Source: Verrucomicrobiota bacterium | GTDB taxonomy: Bacteria; Verrucomicrobiota; Verrucomicrobiia; Chthoniobacterales; UBA10450 | NCBI GenBank assembly: GCA_902810735.1 | Contig: CADDYX010000006.1 | Coordinates: 1-37,219 of the forward strand | Reading direction: 5' to 3' | DNA length: 37,219 bases | In this document: positions 23,420 through 31,162 of the stretch, piece by piece | Layout: every line of letters starts with the position of its first letter | Position numbering within the stretch: the first letter of the stretch is position 1 | The notes under the pieces: model-generated | Seen by the model: the letters and a program-made list of their open reading frames with translations, nothing else | What the model was told of the DNA's origin: nothing | The model's database searches: none | Program-made: the position numbers and the translations under genes

Positions 23420-24133
23420 GTGGCGACGACGGATGCCTGGCAGCTTCCGCCCGTAGGCGGAGAGACGGCCGATAAAGCGCACGGATTCGCGGCAGCAGTT
23501 CCCATACAGTGCGCATCGACCGACCGCACTGTTGACGTGGGAATCGTCATCCGCGCTGAGATCGACGCAGCTCGCGTCGATGGCGTCGGGCCGGGTTCAC
23601 GAATCGCTGCTGTCGCGCATGCTGCAGCAAAGTTCGTCATCCCAAAACTCAGCCGCCAAGCTGCGTGGAAGCTGTACGGAATGGATCTCGTGCACATACC
23701 GGGGGCATGGCAGCTCGCCGATGCTGTAGAGTCGAAGTTGGCAATCGAGGCGGAATTGACGGAGGCGGTCGCAGAACAGCTCTGGGCCGGGACGCAGCGC
23801 CAGCCCGATGTACGGGCGGCGTTCGAACGATGCCGCTATTATCTAAAATTTGGTATCCAGGCCGGAATACAGGACCGCGAAAAGACGATCAGAGCCGCTC
23901 ATTTCATCGCTCAATGTGTGACGCGAGCGATCGCACCGCCGCGAGCTTTGTGGCATCCGTCTATGGGTCCGAAGTTCTTTGCCGAGATGGAGACATTGGC
24001 GCGCCGCGTCAACATTGCCGATCCGGCGTATCGAGTGCTCGTGGCGAATGCCGAGACAGCGCTGGAGATGCTCAGTCCACCGGTTTTCTGGGCAGAGTTC
24101 CCACCGAAACCCGCGGGCATCGACGACATTTGA
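23420..24133 (+). CDS. Hypothetical protein of unknown family
   Basis: A 237-residue soluble-looking protein from GTG 23420; no signal peptide or transmembrane segment is visible. The second half is helical (AVESKLAIEAELTEAVAEQL, then RYYLKFGIQAGIQDREKTI and NIADPAYRVLVANAETALEML). The first ~75 residues are less convincing, and an opposite-strand frame is also open there, so the true start may be as late as ATG 23683 (MDLVHIPGAW). I do not recognise a family. It is convergent with the sigma-54 activator gene, whose stop is 36 bp away. Confidence 0.5.
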   Translation: MATTDAWQLPPVGGETADKAHGFAAAVPIQCASTDRTVDVGIVIRAEIDAARVDGVGPGSRIAAVAHAAAKFVIPKLSRQAAWKLYGMDLVHIPGAWQLADAVESKLAIEAELTEAVAEQLWAGTQRQPDVRAAFERCRYYLKFGIQAGIQDREKTIRAAHFIAQCVTRAIAPPRALWHPSMGPKFFAEMETLARRVNIADPAYRVLVANAETALEMLSPPVFWAEFPPKPAGIDDI

Positions 24134-24169
24134 AGCAATGGAACTGAAGCGGCTGGGGAGCTTTAGCGT

Positions 24170-25639
24170 TCAATCCGCATTGCGCGTCTTCGGGAGCCGA
24201 TCTAATCCGTAACGACGGATTTTGTATTGCAGCGCGCGGCGGCTGATCCCGAGCCGGGCTGCGGCTTCCCCGCGGTTGGAAGTGAGTTTCAACAGCGTTT
24301 GGCGAATCAATTCAGCCTCGACTTGCGCTACTGTCATGCCAGGCCGGATAAGAAACGCGTCAGCGACACCGTTCGAATGCAGCAGCGGTGTAGGAAGATC
24401 GTCCATTTCGATGCTGTTGCGCGCTACCGTCACAACCAGCCGCTCAATCAGATTGCGCAACTGGCGCACGTTGCCTGGCCACCGCAGGGTCTGAAAAAAA
24501 CCAACCACTTCACGGCTGAACTTCTTCTCTCTGCGTCGGTGTTTGGCGCAAAAATGCGCGGCGAATGATTGAACCAGGGTGGGAATGTCCTCGGCTCGGT
24601 CGCGCAGCGGCGGGATCTGCACCATGACGATATTCAGCCGGTAGTAGAGGTCTTCGCGGAACCGGCCGTTCATGCTTTCGCTCTCAAGATCTTTGTTTGT
24701 CGCTGCGATGATGCGCGCGTCTGCACGTTCGGCTTTGTGACTGCCGACCGGCCGGAAGATGCCGTCTTCGAGCACGCGGAGAAGATCAGCCTGTCCTTTC
24801 GAAGAAAGGTCACCGATCTCGTCCAAAAACAAGGTGCCGCCGTGCGCCAGGTGGAACCGTCCTGGCTTATCGCGAATCGCGCCGGTGAAAGCTCCGCGGA
24901 CGTGTCCGAATAGCTCCGCCTCAATCAAGCTGTCAGGTAATGCGGCACAGTTCACTGCCACGAACGGACGTGCGCTCCGTCGGCTCTTTTCGTGAATCGC
25001 GCGCGCCGTGATTTCTTTTCCAGTGCCGCTTTCGCCTTCGATCAGGACGGTCACGTCAGTCGCGGCGATCCGTTGCACGAGCTGATTTACTTGCTCCATG
25101 GCGCGACTGGTGCCTACGAAAATGTTCGGTTCCGAACGTCGCTTTAGCCGCGCGCGTAATTGCTGGTCCTCGGCGATGAGTGCTTGATAATCGAGCGCCT
25201 TCCTCACCGAATCGATCAACTGGATTGCGTTGATAGGCTTGGCGAGATAGTCGTACGCCCCCTTCCGAATTGCTTCGACCGCTGTCCGAATTGTTCCCTT
25301 TTCGCCGACGAGAATGAACTGGGTATCCGGCGACACGGAATGGATTTTTTCCATTAAACCGATGGCGTTGGTGCGTTGCGCGTCGAAAGATTTAACGATG
25401 ATGTTGAACGACTCCGCGGCCACGGCGGAAACCGCATCCGCTTCGTGCGACGCGACTGTGACGTTGTAGCCGACGCCTGAGAGCGAGTCCTCCAGGACGC
25501 CGGCGGAGCGCGTGTCGCGGTCGACAACAAGAATGTGAATTTTCGTTGGATCGATCGCCCCAGATTGCGGTGCACATCCCAGCTGATACAAGTGCAAATT
25601 TTGCGCATTGCGACGGATATCACGCGTCAATCTGCGCAC
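24170..25639 (-). CDS. Sigma-54-dependent NtrC-type transcriptional activator with atypical receiver
   Basis: A 489-residue three-domain protein. The receiver (about 34-150) begins IHILVVDRD. At the normal phospho-acceptor position the sequence reads FNIIVKSFDAQ, placing Lys83/Ser84 where Asp is expected, with D86 two residues on. The AAA+ domain (about 170-400) has Walker A GESGTGKE, the sigma-54 contact GAFTGA, Walker B GGTLFLDEIGD and an Arg-finger region FREDLYYRLN. A FIS-type HTH (about 445-485, NRGEAAARLGISRRALQYKI) ends it. It is transcribed divergently from the Ehr operon, with a -24/-12 promoter candidate in the gap, so it probably activates that operon. ATG 25639 leaves a leader of about 33 residues, and a later start is possible. 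Confidence 0.9.
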   Translation of the reverse strand: MRRLTRDIRRNAQNLHLYQLGCAPQSGAIDPTKIHILVVDRDTRSAGVLEDSLSGVGYNVTVASHEADAVSAVAAESFNIIVKSFDAQRTNAIGLMEKIHSVSPDTQFILVGEKGTIRTAVEAIRKGAYDYLAKPINAIQLIDSVRKALDYQALIAEDQQLRARLKRRSEPNIFVGTSRAMEQVNQLVQRIAATDVTVLIEGESGTGKEITARAIHEKSRRSARPFVAVNCAALPDSLIEAELFGHVRGAFTGAIRDKPGRFHLAHGGTLFLDEIGDLSSKGQADLLRVLEDGIFRPVGSHKAERADARIIAATNKDLESESMNGRFREDLYYRLNIVMVQIPPLRDRAEDIPTLVQSFAAHFCAKHRRREKKFSREVVGFFQTLRWPGNVRQLRNLIERLVVTVARNSIEMDDLPTPLLHSNGVADAFLIRPGMTVAQVEAELIRQTLLKLTSNRGEAAARLGISRRALQYKIRRYGLDRLPKTRNAD

Positions 25640-25693
25640 CCGAAATCAGATAAACCACTGCGGATCAATGTCTTAACGTTAGCTGCTGCGTCA

Positions 25694-25709
25694 CGGCATG
25701 TAGTCTGCA
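25694..25709 (+). promoter_or_regulatory. Candidate sigma-54 (-24/-12) promoter of the Ehr operon
   Basis: The sequence CGGCAT-GTAGT-CTGCA has the invariant GG (25695-25696) and GC (25707-25708) with the required 10-base gap. It matches the TGGCAC-N5-TTGCA consensus at 8 of 11 defined positions. It lies about 83 bp before ATG 25792 and beside the divergently encoded NtrC-type activator. No activator-binding inverted repeat was identified with confidence. Confidence 0.55.
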
Positions 25710-25791
25710 GATACTGAACGGCGATGCGTTCAACCGAGATACAGCGAATCAATGCGCGCCGCGGCGTTTGCCCGCAATGCCGGGACATCTG

Positions 25792-26511
25792 ATGAACGCG
25801 CTCGCAAAATACGCGGCCCTCCTCGACGAAGAGTTTTTTGACGAGCCGGAGGTTTCTCCCGCGGACGAATTGTTCGATCGCATTTACCCGCCAACAATCC
25901 GGCAACTCTCGTGGAGGCATTGGACTCCAGTGTGCGTCGCCGTAGAAGCTGTAAAGCTGCTGGGCTTATCTGCGCAGACGCGTCTGCTCGATGTTGGATG
26001 CGGCCCGGGCAAGTTCTGCTTGGTCGCTGGCGCTTTGACTGCAGCGTCAATCACCGGGATCGAACAGCGCAGCGATTTAGTCGAGATAGCCCGGTTCGCA
26101 GCAGCGAAGCATCACCTCAATAACGTCGAGATCATCCACGGCAATGTGAGCGATCTGTCGTTCGCCGATTTCGACGCCTTCTACCTCTACAATCCGTTTG
26201 AGGAGAACGTCTACGAAGGGCAGAAAATCGACTCTACCATTCCGCTTTCACTGAACTTGCTTGTGCGATACACGGCGTACGTCGCCGAGCAGCTGCAATC
26301 AAAGCCGATCGGCACGCGCGTCGTTACCTACGGAGGCGAGGGTTGCGAAATTCCGCCCTGCTTCATCTGTAGGAACACCGCATTCGGAGGCGAGTTAAAG
26401 CTCTGGATCAAAACGCGAGAGCCCAGAGACGAGGATTTCGAGATCGCATTGCACAAAACCGTTCCGATAACCGGCGGCGCCAGTTTCGATTCGAAAAATC
26501 CAAACCTATGA
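25792..26511 (+). CDS. Class I SAM-dependent methyltransferase, first gene of the Ehr operon
   Basis: A 239-residue protein starting at ATG 25792 (MNALAKYAALLDEEFFDEP). A helical N-terminus (about 1-55) precedes a Rossmann domain: motif I LLDVGCGPGKFC (about 69-80), acidic strand ITGIEQRSDLVEIA, then FDAFYLYNPFEEN at motif IV, whose YNPF resembles the NPPF-type or DxxxxNPF segments of small-molecule or protein methyltransferases. The C-terminal CEIPPCFICRNTAF has three cysteines. The substrate is unknown. It is coupled to the zinc-ribbon gene by a 4-bp ATGA overlap, so it belongs to the operon controlled from the sigma-54 promoter upstream. Confidence 0.85.
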   Translation: MNALAKYAALLDEEFFDEPEVSPADELFDRIYPPTIRQLSWRHWTPVCVAVEAVKLLGLSAQTRLLDVGCGPGKFCLVAGALTAASITGIEQRSDLVEIARFAAAKHHLNNVEIIHGNVSDLSFADFDAFYLYNPFEENVYEGQKIDSTIPLSLNLLVRYTAYVAEQLQSKPIGTRVVTYGGEGCEIPPCFICRNTAFGGELKLWIKTREPRDEDFEIALHKTVPITGGASFDSKNPNL

Positions 26512-26939
26512 CATCAATTACTCCTACTCAGTCGAGCAATGTAGCCGGTTGGCTACGCGAACTCTCAGACCTCGAGCGCGGTGGCGCGAATGGCAAACGC
26601 CGCCGCGGCCCAGCCGCCGTCCGAGCCAATTCGCTCCGCGAACTCATTCCCACTTCGATCCTTCTGCACTACGATCGGCTGAGAGAGCGCGGCAGGCAGG
26701 CGGTGGCGCAGGTAAAACGCGGCATCTGCGGGAGCTGTCATCTTGCATTTCCCAGCGGCTCCCTCGCGACACTTCGTCGAACGACCGGTACCCTAAACGT
26801 GTGCGTGCACTGCGGCGCGTTCGTCTACTTGGCAGACGATGAGCCGACTGGCAGCGCCGCGGTTAAACGCGCGGTCAAGGGATCAGCCGCTGCGGTCAAC
26901 CCACGCAAACACGCACGGAGACCAGCCCTTGTTGCATGA
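26508..26939 (+). CDS. C4-type zinc-ribbon protein (PF02591-like)
   Basis: A 143-residue protein. A helical region RELIPTSILLHYDRLRERGRQ leads into a zinc ribbon with two CxxC pairs, ICGSCHLAFPS and VCVHCGAFVYL. This is the arrangement of the C-terminal half of C4-type zinc-ribbon proteins, whose long coiled-coil N-terminus is here shortened. The tail is basic (PRKHARRPA), suggesting nucleic-acid or protein binding. It overlaps both neighbours by 4 bp (ATGA). The following gene is a divergent relative. Its role in the operon is unknown; an accessory or regulatory function is possible. Confidence 0.8.
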   Translation: MTSITPTQSSNVAGWLRELSDLERGGANGKRRRGPAAVRANSLRELIPTSILLHYDRLRERGRQAVAQVKRGICGSCHLAFPSGSLATLRRTTGTLNVCVHCGAFVYLADDEPTGSAAVKRAVKGSAAAVNPRKHARRPALVA

Positions 26940-27283
26940 TCGATCCAAGCTCTGCCCGCGCATCTGGTCCCGCCAGCGAGGAATGCGAATCTCACGGCTT
27001 TGACATCGTTCGCACGCTGCGCGAGCTGGCCTTGATCGAACTGGACCAGAGAACAAGACCCGCTGCGCTCGAATCGCGACGGCTGAATCTCAGACAACAG
27101 CTGTCCGGCGACGTACTGAAGATTCACGATTCGCTCGTCGCAGAAGGCAAGCTGAGCGTCGCCCCGCGCTTTGCTGAAACGTGTACTGAATGCGCTGGCG
27201 ACGTGCCGGTGTGTCGTGAAACGATCCGACTTGCGCGCATCTTTGTCCAATGCCCTCATTGCCGCGCGCTTCTTTACGGGTAG
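26936..27283 (+). CDS. Second, divergent zinc-ribbon protein
   Basis: A 115-residue protein related in layout to its upstream neighbour. A helical part has LRELALIELDQRTRPAALE and GDVLKIHDSLVAEGK. It is followed by a ribbon with CTECAGDVPVC and QCPHCRALLYG. The first pair is CxxC, the last CxxC is intact, and an extra Cys is present. It starts at an ATGA overlap with the preceding gene. Tandem duplication followed by divergence is likely. Function is unknown; the conserved position at the head of an Ehr operon suggests assembly or regulation of the complex (inference). Confidence 0.75.
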   Translation: MIDPSSARASGPASEECESHGFDIVRTLRELALIELDQRTRPAALESRRLNLRQQLSGDVLKIHDSLVAEGKLSVAPRFAETCTECAGDVPVCRETIRLARIFVQCPHCRALLYG

Positions 27284-27322
27284 CCGCTGAGTAGCGCTTC
27301 GGCGAATTATCATCACAAAGGC

Positions 27323-27709
27323 ATGAGCGTGGAGCCTCGAAGCATACTTTGCGCAGACACCAATCCGTATTTCCTTCACTTTGTGGCCGAGTTTCTCTCT
27401 GGGAACGGGTATGAAGTGGATGCAGCGAGCAACGTCACTGACGTATTGTCGCTGCTTCATAACAAAGCTGCGCGATATGGGCTCATCATACTGGCCGATT
27501 GGTTTCCCGGTGTGGAGATCAGCGAACTTTTGAGTGCCGTTCGTGCAACAGCGTTCACGGGTAGGATCGTTGTTAGTTCGGGAGAGTTGTCGGCTGCGCA
27601 GAAGCGGCAATTCGAAGAACTTGGCGCCTCTTCATTTCTGCTGAAGCCGGCCGGCTATTCTGACTTATTAAGCCTTGTAACTCAGCCGGGACAACAGCTT
27701 CCGAACTGA
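27323..27709 (+). CDS. Single-domain response-regulator receiver protein
   Basis: A 128-residue stand-alone receiver domain. It has the first-strand acidic residue in ILCADTNPYF (D12), central strand YGLIILADWFPG, Ser-rich strand 4 RIVVSSGE, and the conserved Lys in FLLKPAGY. In an ungapped alignment the usual phospho-Asp position is Ala58, with Asp59 next to it, so phosphorylation may be altered or shifted. No output domain is present. It sits 39 bp after the zinc-ribbon pair and 7 bp before the ferredoxin/NuoB-like gene. It may transmit a signal to the complex or to the sigma-54 activator. Confidence 0.85.
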   Translation: MSVEPRSILCADTNPYFLHFVAEFLSGNGYEVDAASNVTDVLSLLHNKAARYGLIILADWFPGVEISELLSAVRATAFTGRIVVSSGELSAAQKRQFEELGASSFLLKPAGYSDLLSLVTQPGQQLPN

Positions 27710-27716
27710 TCTTGTC

Positions 27717-28490
27717 ATGAAGCGTCGCACCCCAAATGCATTTCGTGTTCGGGTCGCGGAAGGCCAGCCCGTCATTCCCGACGTTGCTGCCGCCAGCGTC
27801 CCAGCACGCTTTCGGGGAAAGCCGTCGATTGATTCGTCGCGGTGTCCCGATGGCTGCGTAGAATGCATTACTGCCTGTCCTACGGGAGCTATCTCGGCGA
27901 ACCCGTTAACCATCGATCTTGGCGCGTGTGTGTTTTGCCCGATCTGCGCCGCGGCATGTCCGGAAGGCGCGATCACGTACACGAACAATTACAAAATGGC
28001 GGCGACATCGCGTGAAGGATTGCTTTTGCGCGAAGGCTGCGCGGTCACGCCTGAAACCGCCTCGAGTGAGATTCGCCGTCTGTTCGGGCGTTCGCTCAAG
28101 CTGCGTTCGGTATCAGCCGGCGGTTGCAGTGGTTGCGAACTGGAACTGAATGCGCTCGGCAACGTCAATTTCGACATCGGCCGCTTTGGGATCGAGTTCG
28201 TCGCATCGCCGCGACACGCCGACGGCATCGTGATCTCCGGCACGACGACGCGCGCGATGGCGCACGCCCTGAAGGCCACCTACGAAGCGGTACCGAAACC
28301 GAAGCTGCTCATTCTTTTTGGCACGTGCGCGATCAGCGGTGGAATCTTCCAGCGTTCGGATCAGCTCGCGCGAGATTTCATCGAGAAGCATAAGGTTGAC
28401 CTGTACATTCCGGGTAATCCGCCGCATCCCCTGACATTCATACATGGCTTGCTTGAGTATCTGCGCGGGAGGGCGCCAACACGGCGCTGA
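27717..28490 (+). CDS. Ferredoxin-NuoB-like fusion: electron-transfer small subunit of the Ehr complex
   Basis: A 257-residue fusion of a HyfH/NuoI-like 2[4Fe-4S] ferredoxin (cluster cysteines C43, C47, C50, C54 and C71, C74, C77, C81) and a HycG/HyfI/NuoB-like domain (about 125-250). The NuoB-like part has GGCSGCELELNAL (C137, C140) and FGTCAISGG (C204). Where relatives have Cys in the PGCPPxP motif, this protein has Asn234 (PGNPPHP), so one ligand of the proximal [4Fe-4S] cluster is missing. The subunit should pass electrons from ferredoxin-type clusters toward the large subunit on the cytoplasmic face. It starts 7 bp after the receiver gene, and ATG 27717 gives the expected N-terminus. Confidence 0.9.
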   Translation: MKRRTPNAFRVRVAEGQPVIPDVAAASVPARFRGKPSIDSSRCPDGCVECITACPTGAISANPLTIDLGACVFCPICAAACPEGAITYTNNYKMAATSREGLLLREGCAVTPETASSEIRRLFGRSLKLRSVSAGGCSGCELELNALGNVNFDIGRFGIEFVASPRHADGIVISGTTTRAMAHALKATYEAVPKPKLLILFGTCAISGGIFQRSDQLARDFIEKHKVDLYIPGNPPHPLTFIHGLLEYLRGRAPTRR

Positions 28491-28517
28491 CTTTGTCGCC
28501 CGGCCCGGTTTCACAGT

Positions 28518-29192
28518 ATGGAACTTAACGCGGTGGAAGTCGGCTCTCTGCTGCACATGCCTGAGAAGCAGGTTCGGGAATGGGCGCATTCCGGCAGGCT
28601 GCCGCATCTCGGTGCGCAGGGACGCTTGCGTTTCAACCGGCAGGCGGTTCTTGAGTGGGCACTGGCGTGCGGCCATCCGCTAAATCTTGGCCCAGTCGAA
28701 GAAGACGCCGCCGGATTACCGCCGGTAAGCGAGCTCTTCACGCCAGATCGCTTCCATTACGGAGTACCTGGCACCACCTTCGGCGAGGTATTTCGCGCTG
28801 CGCTCGATGTCTTCGCGTTGCCACCGGACACAGACAAGGAGCTGCTCTATGACCTGCTCGTTAGCCGAGAGAAGTTAATGACGACGGCAATCGGTGATGG
28901 CCTTGCTATTCCGCACCTTCGAGTTCCGCTCGTAGCGAAAGTGCCGCGACCGACGCTTGGTATCTTCTTTACCACGCAGCCGATCGACATGGGAGCGCTC
29001 GATCATAAGCCGGTCCACACGCTCTTCGTGCTTTTAAGTCTCACTCCAAAGCAGCACCTCGAGTTGCTCGCGCGACTTTCATTTATATTCCGTCAACCGG
29101 CATTCGTACAGTTGCTCGGCGACCGAGCCCCCGCGGAGACGATCTGCGATTGGATTCACCGGCTGGTGCCTAACGACAAGCGCGTCAGATGA
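28518..29192 (+). CDS. HTH (excisionase/MerR-like) fused to a PTS EIIA (fructose/nitrogen-type) domain
   Basis: A 224-residue fusion. Residues 1-52 form a small winged HTH (VGSLLHMPEKQVREWAHSG, then LRFNRQAVLEWAL). Residues about 72-222 form a PTS EIIA type-2 domain with the phosphorylation-site His133 in GDGLAIPHLRVP, plus VHTLFVLLSLTPKQHLELLARL. No other PTS gene is in the window. In known PTS-Ntr systems EIIA phosphorylation reports metabolic state. Here the domain is tied to a DNA-binding module and encoded within the complex operon, with its stop overlapping the membrane-subunit start (ATGA). It likely couples Ehr expression or activity to carbon/nitrogen status (inference). Confidence 0.88.
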   Translation: MELNAVEVGSLLHMPEKQVREWAHSGRLPHLGAQGRLRFNRQAVLEWALACGHPLNLGPVEEDAAGLPPVSELFTPDRFHYGVPGTTFGEVFRAALDVFALPPDTDKELLYDLLVSREKLMTTAIGDGLAIPHLRVPLVAKVPRPTLGIFFTTQPIDMGALDHKPVHTLFVLLSLTPKQHLELLARLSFIFRQPAFVQLLGDRAPAETICDWIHRLVPNDKRVR

Positions 29193-31162
29193 TCGTTCTC
29201 TTCATCATTGCGCTCGTGCTGCACGGCCTTAATCTGATTCTGCCCGCGCTAATCCGTGATAGCCGCCGACTCAATGTTGTAGCCAACGTTGTGAACTCAA
29301 CCGCGCTTCTGTGCGGCCTTTCCTTCTCTCTGTTTCTTCTGCTCGGTACTCATCGACTCGAATACCGCTTCTTTCTGCCAGTCGCAGGTACGGTCGTAAT
29401 TGGATTCGACGGGCTATCAGTGTTCTTTCTCTTTACCTTTCAGCTGCTATCGCTCGCCGGAAGTGCCTACGCGATCCATTACCTGCGGCACTACATCAAC
29501 CTTGGCCTGTCAGTGCGGGCGCACCTCTGGTTTCTGACGCTGCTCATCGTCTCGATGCAGCTCGTCGTCATCTCCCACAATGCTCTGGTCTTTCTCATTG
29601 CCTGGGAGGCGATGGCGCTTGGAGCCTATTTCTCGATCGTATTCGAGAAGGAGAAGCCGGAAGTGCGACGTGGCGGGTTGTGGTACTTGGTCGCGACTCA
29701 TGCCAGCGCTCTCTTGCTCTACGTCTGTTTTCTGATCTTGCACGAGCTTACCGGCAGTTGGAACTTCGCTGACTTTTCAGCACACGCCGCCTACGACCCG
29801 CGAGTTCTAGCCGTCATCATGCTCACCGGCTTTGTAGGGTTCGGGATCAAGGCCGGGTTCATGCCGTTCCATGCATGGCTCCCGAATGCGCATCCGGCGG
29901 CGCCAGCCCACGTTTCGGCTTTGCTCTCCGCGATCAACATCAAAGCAGGGATCTATGGCATCGTGCGTTTAATGCTCATCGTGCCCGCGATGAACCCCGC
30001 GTACGGCTGGGGCCTTCTTGCTGTGTCACTCGTTTCGGCAGTGCTTGGCGTCTGGTACGCACTGGCGCAGCACGAGGTTAAGAGACTTCTCGCCTATCAT
30101 TCGGTGGAAAACATCGGGATCATCGGCTTGGGTTTAGCCGTCGCCTGGCTGGGTCGCTGTTACGGATTACCGGAGCTCGTCTTATTAGGCTTTGCCGGTG
30201 CGCTTCTTCACACGCTCAATCACGCGATCTTCAAAGGCCTACTGTTCTTCGGCGCTGGCCACGTCTATCTTCAGGCGCACACCGGCGACGTCGAGAAGAT
30301 GGGTGGGTTTGCTCGTGTGATACCAGTCACCGCAACCGCGTTTCTCGTCGCCGCAATCTCGATTTGCGGCTTACCTCCTTTCAACGGCTTCATCAGCGAG
30401 TTTTTGATCTACAAAAGCTTCTTTCGCGGTGCCAGCATGCTGCACGGCTACGCGCCGTTGGTCCTGCTGTTCTCCTCAGTCGGCCTGGCATTCATGGGCG
30501 GACTTGCCGTCGCCTGTTTCACCAAGCTTTACGGAATAGTGTTTCTAGGTGCTAACCGTTTTAGCGCAGATCTAACGCCAAAAAAAGAGTCAGTGGTTTC
30601 GTCCTTTGCCTTACTCGCGCTGGCAACTCTATGCGCAATCATCGGTGTATTCCCGCACACCGGATTGTGCCTGATCTCGCCTGCGCTTGTCGAACTTACC
30701 GGCACCGTTGTTGCGCCGTCCGGCTGGGCGTCGCCACTGCAACAGTTATCGACGGTGTTCCTTCTCTTCCTCGCGCTTGTGGCTGCGATCTACGGCGTGA
30801 AATTGCTTCTGCAACGCAAAGCTGGCGTTCGCCTGCGCGAAACTTGGAGCTGCGGTTATGCATCAGTCACGTCGCGCATGCAATACACCGCTTCCGGCTT
30901 CGCGGAAGAGCTGGTCAGGCTCGGGCGTCCGATGCTGGCTGTCGCCGTCCATTGGACAACGTTTCGCGGCGTCACGCCGGTAGCGAGCGGGTTCCGGTCG
31001 CACGTTCACGACCGAATGGAAAACGCTTGGCTCGCACTTGATCGCGCAATTGGCATCGTGCTCGGCGCCTTTCGCTGGATTCAAAGCGGCAACATTCGCC
31101 ACTACGTCCTCTATACGTTCGCAGCCGTTGTTTTTTACCTCCTGTGCGCGCTCATATGGTGA
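29189..31162 (+). CDS. HyfB-like proton-translocating membrane subunit of the Ehr complex
   Basis: A 657-residue polytopic protein of the NuoL/NuoN/MrpA antiporter-like superfamily, closest in length and features to HyfB. It has more than a dozen hydrophobic helices; the family core includes the Glu in FLIAWEAMALGAYFSIV and lysines in GFGIKAGFMPFHAWLPNAHP, LAYHSVENIGIIGLG and HTLNHAIFKGLLFFGAGH. A C-terminal soluble segment and a last helix (31100-31160) follow. Such subunits conduct protons or sodium ions. It overlaps the HTH-EIIA gene (ATGA) upstream and the NuoH-like gene downstream. Confidence 0.9.
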   Translation: MIVLFIIALVLHGLNLILPALIRDSRRLNVVANVVNSTALLCGLSFSLFLLLGTHRLEYRFFLPVAGTVVIGFDGLSVFFLFTFQLLSLAGSAYAIHYLRHYINLGLSVRAHLWFLTLLIVSMQLVVISHNALVFLIAWEAMALGAYFSIVFEKEKPEVRRGGLWYLVATHASALLLYVCFLILHELTGSWNFADFSAHAAYDPRVLAVIMLTGFVGFGIKAGFMPFHAWLPNAHPAAPAHVSALLSAINIKAGIYGIVRLMLIVPAMNPAYGWGLLAVSLVSAVLGVWYALAQHEVKRLLAYHSVENIGIIGLGLAVAWLGRCYGLPELVLLGFAGALLHTLNHAIFKGLLFFGAGHVYLQAHTGDVEKMGGFARVIPVTATAFLVAAISICGLPPFNGFISEFLIYKSFFRGASMLHGYAPLVLLFSSVGLAFMGGLAVACFTKLYGIVFLGANRFSADLTPKKESVVSSFALLALATLCAIIGVFPHTGLCLISPALVELTGTVVAPSGWASPLQQLSTVFLLFLALVAAIYGVKLLLQRKAGVRLRETWSCGYASVTSRMQYTASGFAEELVRLGRPMLAVAVHWTTFRGVTPVASGFRSHVHDRMENAWLALDRAIGIVLGAFRWIQSGNIRHYVLYTFAAVVFYLLCALIW

